Shown here: positions 4,965-7,745 of the stretch, one piece after another
How the letters are laid out: every line of letters begins with the position of its first letter
Position numbering within the stretch: the stretch's first letter is position 1
Origin: an uncultured Campylobacter sp.
Lineage (GTDB): Bacteria > Campylobacterota > Campylobacteria > Campylobacterales > Campylobacteraceae
DNA: 7,745 nt
Assembly (NCBI GenBank): GCA_937896205.1
Contig: CALBNA010000031.1
Coordinates: 1-7,745 of the forward strand
Direction of reading: 5' to 3'
Translations under genes and position numbers: made by a program
Notes under the pieces: generated by a model
Database searches by the model: none
The model's input: only the letters and a program-made list of their open reading frames with translations
Told to the model about the DNA's origin: nothing

Positions 4965-5597
4965 GTTTGTGAAGACTTTTTGAGAATTTAGAATACATTA
5001 CTTTGTCAAGTGTTGATAAAGATTACTACGGGGTATAAAAATTTTTTTGATCGAATAGGTCCACGTTCTTTGGTAGGCCTTTAAATTTCACTAAATATGC
5101 CAAAAATACCCAGAAAGGAAGTTCTAGTAATGAGAGGACAAAAGGCTAGAAGTTTATGTTACAAATTATAGGATGATATATGGTGGAAGCTGTTAAATTC
5201 GTCTATAAACGCGTTTGCTAAATAATATTTATGATCAAATCAGCGGTATCAGAAAAGTAAAATCTAGCAAATTTACTGATAAATTTTATTCGCACGACTT
5301 TAGTAAAGGCTAAAGATCGCGCAATGTCGCACCAAATTTACGCCTCGAGTTATCAACGCTACAAAAATAAAAAATCGCGTCACAAAGAAGTAGCTTGTTG
5401 TTTGTTTGCCTGCATTGAGGAATGCGCATTAAATTTCCGCCTAAAATTTGCCAAAATAAAGCCACGATAAATTAAAACTCAAATTTACCGACGATACCGC
5501 AAATTTGAGCCGTCAGCTCAAAAAATTGCGAGACTAACGGGGCTTTGTTTGCACACAGCTTCGCAAAGCAAAATCTGCGTAAATTTTGCCGCAGCCT
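4965..5597. other. Gene-free spacer between pgi and dps
   Basis: About 630 bp without a credible gene in either strand: all frames are broken by stops and no start has a good ribosome site with a usable frame. The left part (to about 5260) is AT-rich and featureless to my eye. The right part (5269-5586) contains eight AAATTT words and a possible terminator hairpin at 5504-5522. A smaller hairpin, GCTT/AAGC, is at 5558-5569. It may hold an untranslated RNA or decayed gene, but nothing specific supports either. Confidence 0.55.
5504..5522 (-). terminator. Possible terminator of the galU-pgi operon
   Basis: TTTGAGC (5504-5510) and GCTCAAA (5516-5522) form a perfect 7-bp stem with a 5-nt loop, about 75 nt beyond the pgi stop. 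On the minus strand the stem is followed by only TTT before GCGG, so the T tract is poor. It is the best candidate in the spacer but weak. Confidence 0.35.
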
Positions 5598-6827
5598 TTA
5601 TTTTCCTGCTGTTAGCATCGTCTTTAGTATGCGCTTACCGACCTCGACGCCCGGCTGATCGTAGGTGTTTATGCCTAGCATTATGCCGGTAGCCGACGTG
5701 AGAAGTTCAAAATAATAAATCAAAAATCCCGCGCTCGCCTCGTCTAACCGCTCAAGCTCGATGACGTCTACGCTGATGCCTTCTTGTACGAGCGCATGCA
5801 TGGTGGCGCTGCACTGGGCGTTGATTAGCTCGCCCAAATTTAGCTCGTTTACGAAGTCGCAGCCCTCAAGGCCGTTTAGACTAATTCTCGGTATCGCCGT
5901 GTTTGTCTCCGCGGCGACCACCTTGATGAAGCTTACTGTTTTATCCTTCACGCCGTCCATGATGAGCTGCAAAAAGCTGTGCTGATCGCGCGAGCCGATG
6001 AGTCCGACGGGCGTGAGTCCGTAGCGTTTGTAGCCCTTTTTCTTGCCCAGGCTCTCCGCCCACAGCTGCACGTACCAGTCGTTAAACTCCAAAAACCTAT
6101 CGCCGTAGCTAAATATCACGTTGATCTTGGCGTTTTTGTGCGTCGCGTAGTGGTAGGCTTTTTGTAGCAGCGTATCGTCGCCGTCTTCTAAAAAACGCTT
6201 TTTACACGCCCGCGCACCCTCTAGCAGCGCCGCCGCGTCGTATCCGCATAGCATTAGCGGTACCAGACCGATCGCGCTAAGCACGCTAAATCTGCCGCCG
6301 ACGTTTTTAGGGATATTAAAAAATTTGATGCCGTTTTGCTTGGCGTAGGCTTCTAGCGGCGAGGCGGGGTCTGTTATGACGATAAAATTTGTACTCAAAT
6401 TTGAGGGCTTAAAGCGCTCCAAAATGCACTTAAACAGAGTAATCGTCTCGATCGTGGTGCCTGATTTTGATGAGATGATAAAAAGCGTTTCGTCAAATTT
6501 GATGCTTTCGCAAACTTGCTCGAAGCTAAAGGCGTCGACGTTATCGAGAAAATAAAGCTCACGCTCGCGGTTCCTTTTAGCGCCAGATAACATCGTTTTT
6601 AGCGCCTTGACGCCTAGACTACTACCGCCGATGCCTACTAGCACGACGCTTTTTACGTGTGCGAGCGTCGTTTCAAATTCGGCGATTTCGCTTAGTAAAT
6701 TTGCGCCGATTTCGGGCAAATGATAGTAGCCGATCTCGCCGCCTTTTAGCTCGTCGTTCATGCGTTTGGCGTAGGAGCCGATTGCGCTTAGCGGCGTTTT
6801 TTCGAAAAATAGCTCATTTTTTAGCAT
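5598..6827 (-). CDS. pgi: Glucose-6-phosphate isomerase
   Basis: A 409-residue phosphoglucose isomerase that interconverts glucose 6-phosphate and fructose 6-phosphate in the cytoplasm. Visible motifs are VGIGGSSLG (64-72) and the phosphate-binding SKSGTTIET (120-128). The first family signature is PKNVGGRFSVLSAIGLVP (173-190), with R179. AESLG (257-261) supplies the catalytic Glu (E258). DQHS (281-284) supplies the ring-opening His (H283). The second signature, YDQPGVEVGK, ends with catalytic Lys K398. It is much shorter than the 549-residue E. coli enzyme but typical of the compact epsilonproteobacterial form. The ATG at 6827 lies inside the end of galU, overlapping it by 14 bp; the ribosome site is weak (AGG about 8 nt upstream), so translation is probably coupled. 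Campylobacters commonly cannot catabolise glucose, so the enzyme likely works in the gluconeogenic direction, feeding surface sugars with GalU. Confidence 0.97.
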   Translation of the reverse strand: MLKNELFFEKTPLSAIGSYAKRMNDELKGGEIGYYHLPEIGANLLSEIAEFETTLAHVKSVVLVGIGGSSLGVKALKTMLSGAKRNRERELYFLDNVDAFSFEQVCESIKFDETLFIISSKSGTTIETITLFKCILERFKPSNLSTNFIVITDPASPLEAYAKQNGIKFFNIPKNVGGRFSVLSAIGLVPLMLCGYDAAALLEGARACKKRFLEDGDDTLLQKAYHYATHKNAKINVIFSYGDRFLEFNDWYVQLWAESLGKKKGYKRYGLTPVGLIGSRDQHSFLQLIMDGVKDKTVSFIKVVAAETNTAIPRISLNGLEGCDFVNELNLGELINAQCSATMHALVQEGISVDVIELERLDEASAGFLIYYFELLTSATGIMLGINTYDQPGVEVGKRILKTMLTAGK

Positions 6828-7647
6828 TTTTGCCTAGCTCGTAGAAGAAATTAGTCGCTTGCACGAAGCCCTCGACGCTACCGCAGTCAAAGCGCTTGCC
6901 CTTAAATTTATACGCTAGCACCATGCCGTCTTTGGCCTGCTCTTTTAGCGCGTCGGTGATTTGCACTTCGCCGTTTTTGCCGGGCTTGGTGCGCTCTAGG
7001 ATCGTGAAGATGTCGGGCGTTAGGATATAGCGGCCGATGACGGCGAGGTTGCTTGGAGCTTCTTTTGGATCCGGTTTTTCGACCATGTCGCTAACCATGA
7101 GCAGATCATCCTCTATCGCGCGGCCCGTGACGATGCCGTAGTTTTTGCTTTGCTCGATCGGCACTTCCATGACGGCGACGATGCTGCAGCGGTACTTTTC
7201 GTAGATTTTTACCATTTGAGATAGCACGCCTTCGCCCTCTTCATTGATGCAGAGGTCATCTGCTAGCACCACGCCAAAGGGCTCATCGCGTACGAGGACT
7301 TTGCCCGTGTGGATGGCGTTGCCTAGGCCTCTCATGCTCTCTTGGCGAGTGAATGAAAACGTGCAGCGCGCCATCAGCTCGCGGATATCGACGAGTAGGT
7401 GCTCTTTGTTCGTGCCCGAGATTTGATGCTCTAGCTCGTAGCTGATATCAAAATAATCCTCCAGCGCGCGTTTGCCGCGACCTGTGATGAATGCCATATT
7501 TTTCATACCGGCCTCCAGCGCCTCGTCCACGCCGTAGTGAATGAGCGGCTTGGTCAGGATCGGCAGCATCTCTTTTGGTAGCGATTTAGTCGCGGGCAAA
7601 AATCTCGTGCCGTAGCCCGCAGCCGGAAATAAACAAGTTTGTATCAT
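6814..7647 (-). CDS. galU: UTP-glucose-1-phosphate uridylyltransferase
   Basis: A 277-residue GalU that makes UDP-glucose from UTP and glucose 1-phosphate, a precursor for lipooligosaccharide and other surface glycans. It shows the nucleotidyltransferase signature AAGYGTRFLPATK (9-21) and PKEMLPI (24-30), the RGLG loop (106-109), the metal-binding LADD (128-131), VEKP (189-192), the GRYIL stretch (205-209) and GEVQITDA (226-233). All are in the expected order and the length is normal for the family. ATG 7647 is supported by AAAAGGAA at 7652-7659. It is the first gene of a two-gene operon with pgi, whose start overlaps its last codons. The DNA of this gene and pgi appears clearly GC-richer than the porin and dps side. 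Assignment is secure. Confidence 0.97.
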   Translation of the reverse strand: MIQTCLFPAAGYGTRFLPATKSLPKEMLPILTKPLIHYGVDEALEAGMKNMAFITGRGKRALEDYFDISYELEHQISGTNKEHLLVDIRELMARCTFSFTRQESMRGLGNAIHTGKVLVRDEPFGVVLADDLCINEEGEGVLSQMVKIYEKYRCSIVAVMEVPIEQSKNYGIVTGRAIEDDLLMVSDMVEKPDPKEAPSNLAVIGRYILTPDIFTILERTKPGKNGEVQITDALKEQAKDGMVLAYKFKGKRFDCGSVEGFVQATNFFYELGKNAKK

Positions 7648-7673
7648 AATTTTCCTTTTGATTTTTTTAGGAG

Positions 7674-7679
7674 ATTATA
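7674..7679 (-). promoter_or_regulatory. Probable -10 of the galU-pgi operon promoter
   Basis: A perfect TATAAT on the minus strand, preceded by CGC rather than TGn, lies 26 bp upstream of the galU start. The predicted leader is only about 20 nt. A TTGATA at 7702-7707 is too far (22 bp) to be a standard -35. Confidence 0.5.
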
Positions 7680-7745
7680 GCGAGTTTTGGCTTACTTATA
7701 GTATCAAGGGCGGTTTTGAGCGGTCAAATTTGACTAAATTTAAAT

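Noticed and set aside
5131..5172. Short plus-strand frame starting ATGAGAGGAC behind a GGAAG-like site
   Set aside because: Only 13 codons with no supporting feature; judged chance.
4995..5223. Minus-strand near-open frame in the pgi-dps spacer (contains LLAFCPLITRTSFLGIFGIF)
   Set aside because: Interrupted by stops and without a recognisable family; hydrophobic runs are common in random AT-rich frames.
5761..6167. Two plus-strand frames opposite pgi
   Set aside because: GC-rich antisense shadows; pgi has all catalytic motifs on the other strand.
6659..6844. Arginine-rich plus-strand frame opposite the pgi start
   Set aside because: Shadow frame with composition typical of antisense reading.
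7244..7426. Plus-strand frame opposite galU
   Set aside because: Shadow of galU; no start signal.

Overview
The window looks like a piece of chromosome from a Campylobacter species. The evidence is two porins of the Campylobacter major outer membrane protein (MOMP) type, a NapA-like Dps, a short (409-residue) glucose-6-phosphate isomerase, and sigma-70 promoters made of an extended -10 (TGnTATAAT type) without a convincing -35. The GC-richer pgi/galU block and the many AAATTT words fit the C. concisus/curvus/rectus/showae group better than the very AT-rich C. jejuni. That species-level placement is an inference.

Positions 1-3357 (plus strand) hold an envelope/respiration cluster: MOMP porin 1 (118-1305), a periplasmic single-haem cytochrome c (1387-1950) and MOMP porin 2 (2129-3319). 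Each gene appears to have its own extended -10 promoter and a hairpin after it, so this is probably three adjacent transcription units rather than one operon. The two porins share signal peptide, N-terminus, C-terminus and promoter layout and are clearly paralogues.

Positions 3358-4419 hold no intact gene. The segment is very AT-rich and looks like a graveyard: broken transposase-like motifs on the minus strand, an 81-codon open frame without any start codon, a 35-bp imperfect direct repeat, and an 11-bp inverted repeat enclosing 73 bp.

Positions 4420-7681 (minus strand) hold galU, then pgi overlapping it by 14 bp as an operon, then a 716-bp gene-free spacer, then dps with its own promoter and terminator. 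As I remember the C. jejuni genome, dps, pgi and galU are neighbours there in the same order, so this side seems to be the conserved backbone and the porin/relic side the variable part. GalU and Pgi link central carbon metabolism to UDP-glucose for surface glycans. Dps stores iron and protects DNA from peroxide. I see no tRNA, rRNA, CRISPR array or homopolymeric G tract. No clearly new multi-gene system is visible; the most interesting signals are regulatory and relic-type.
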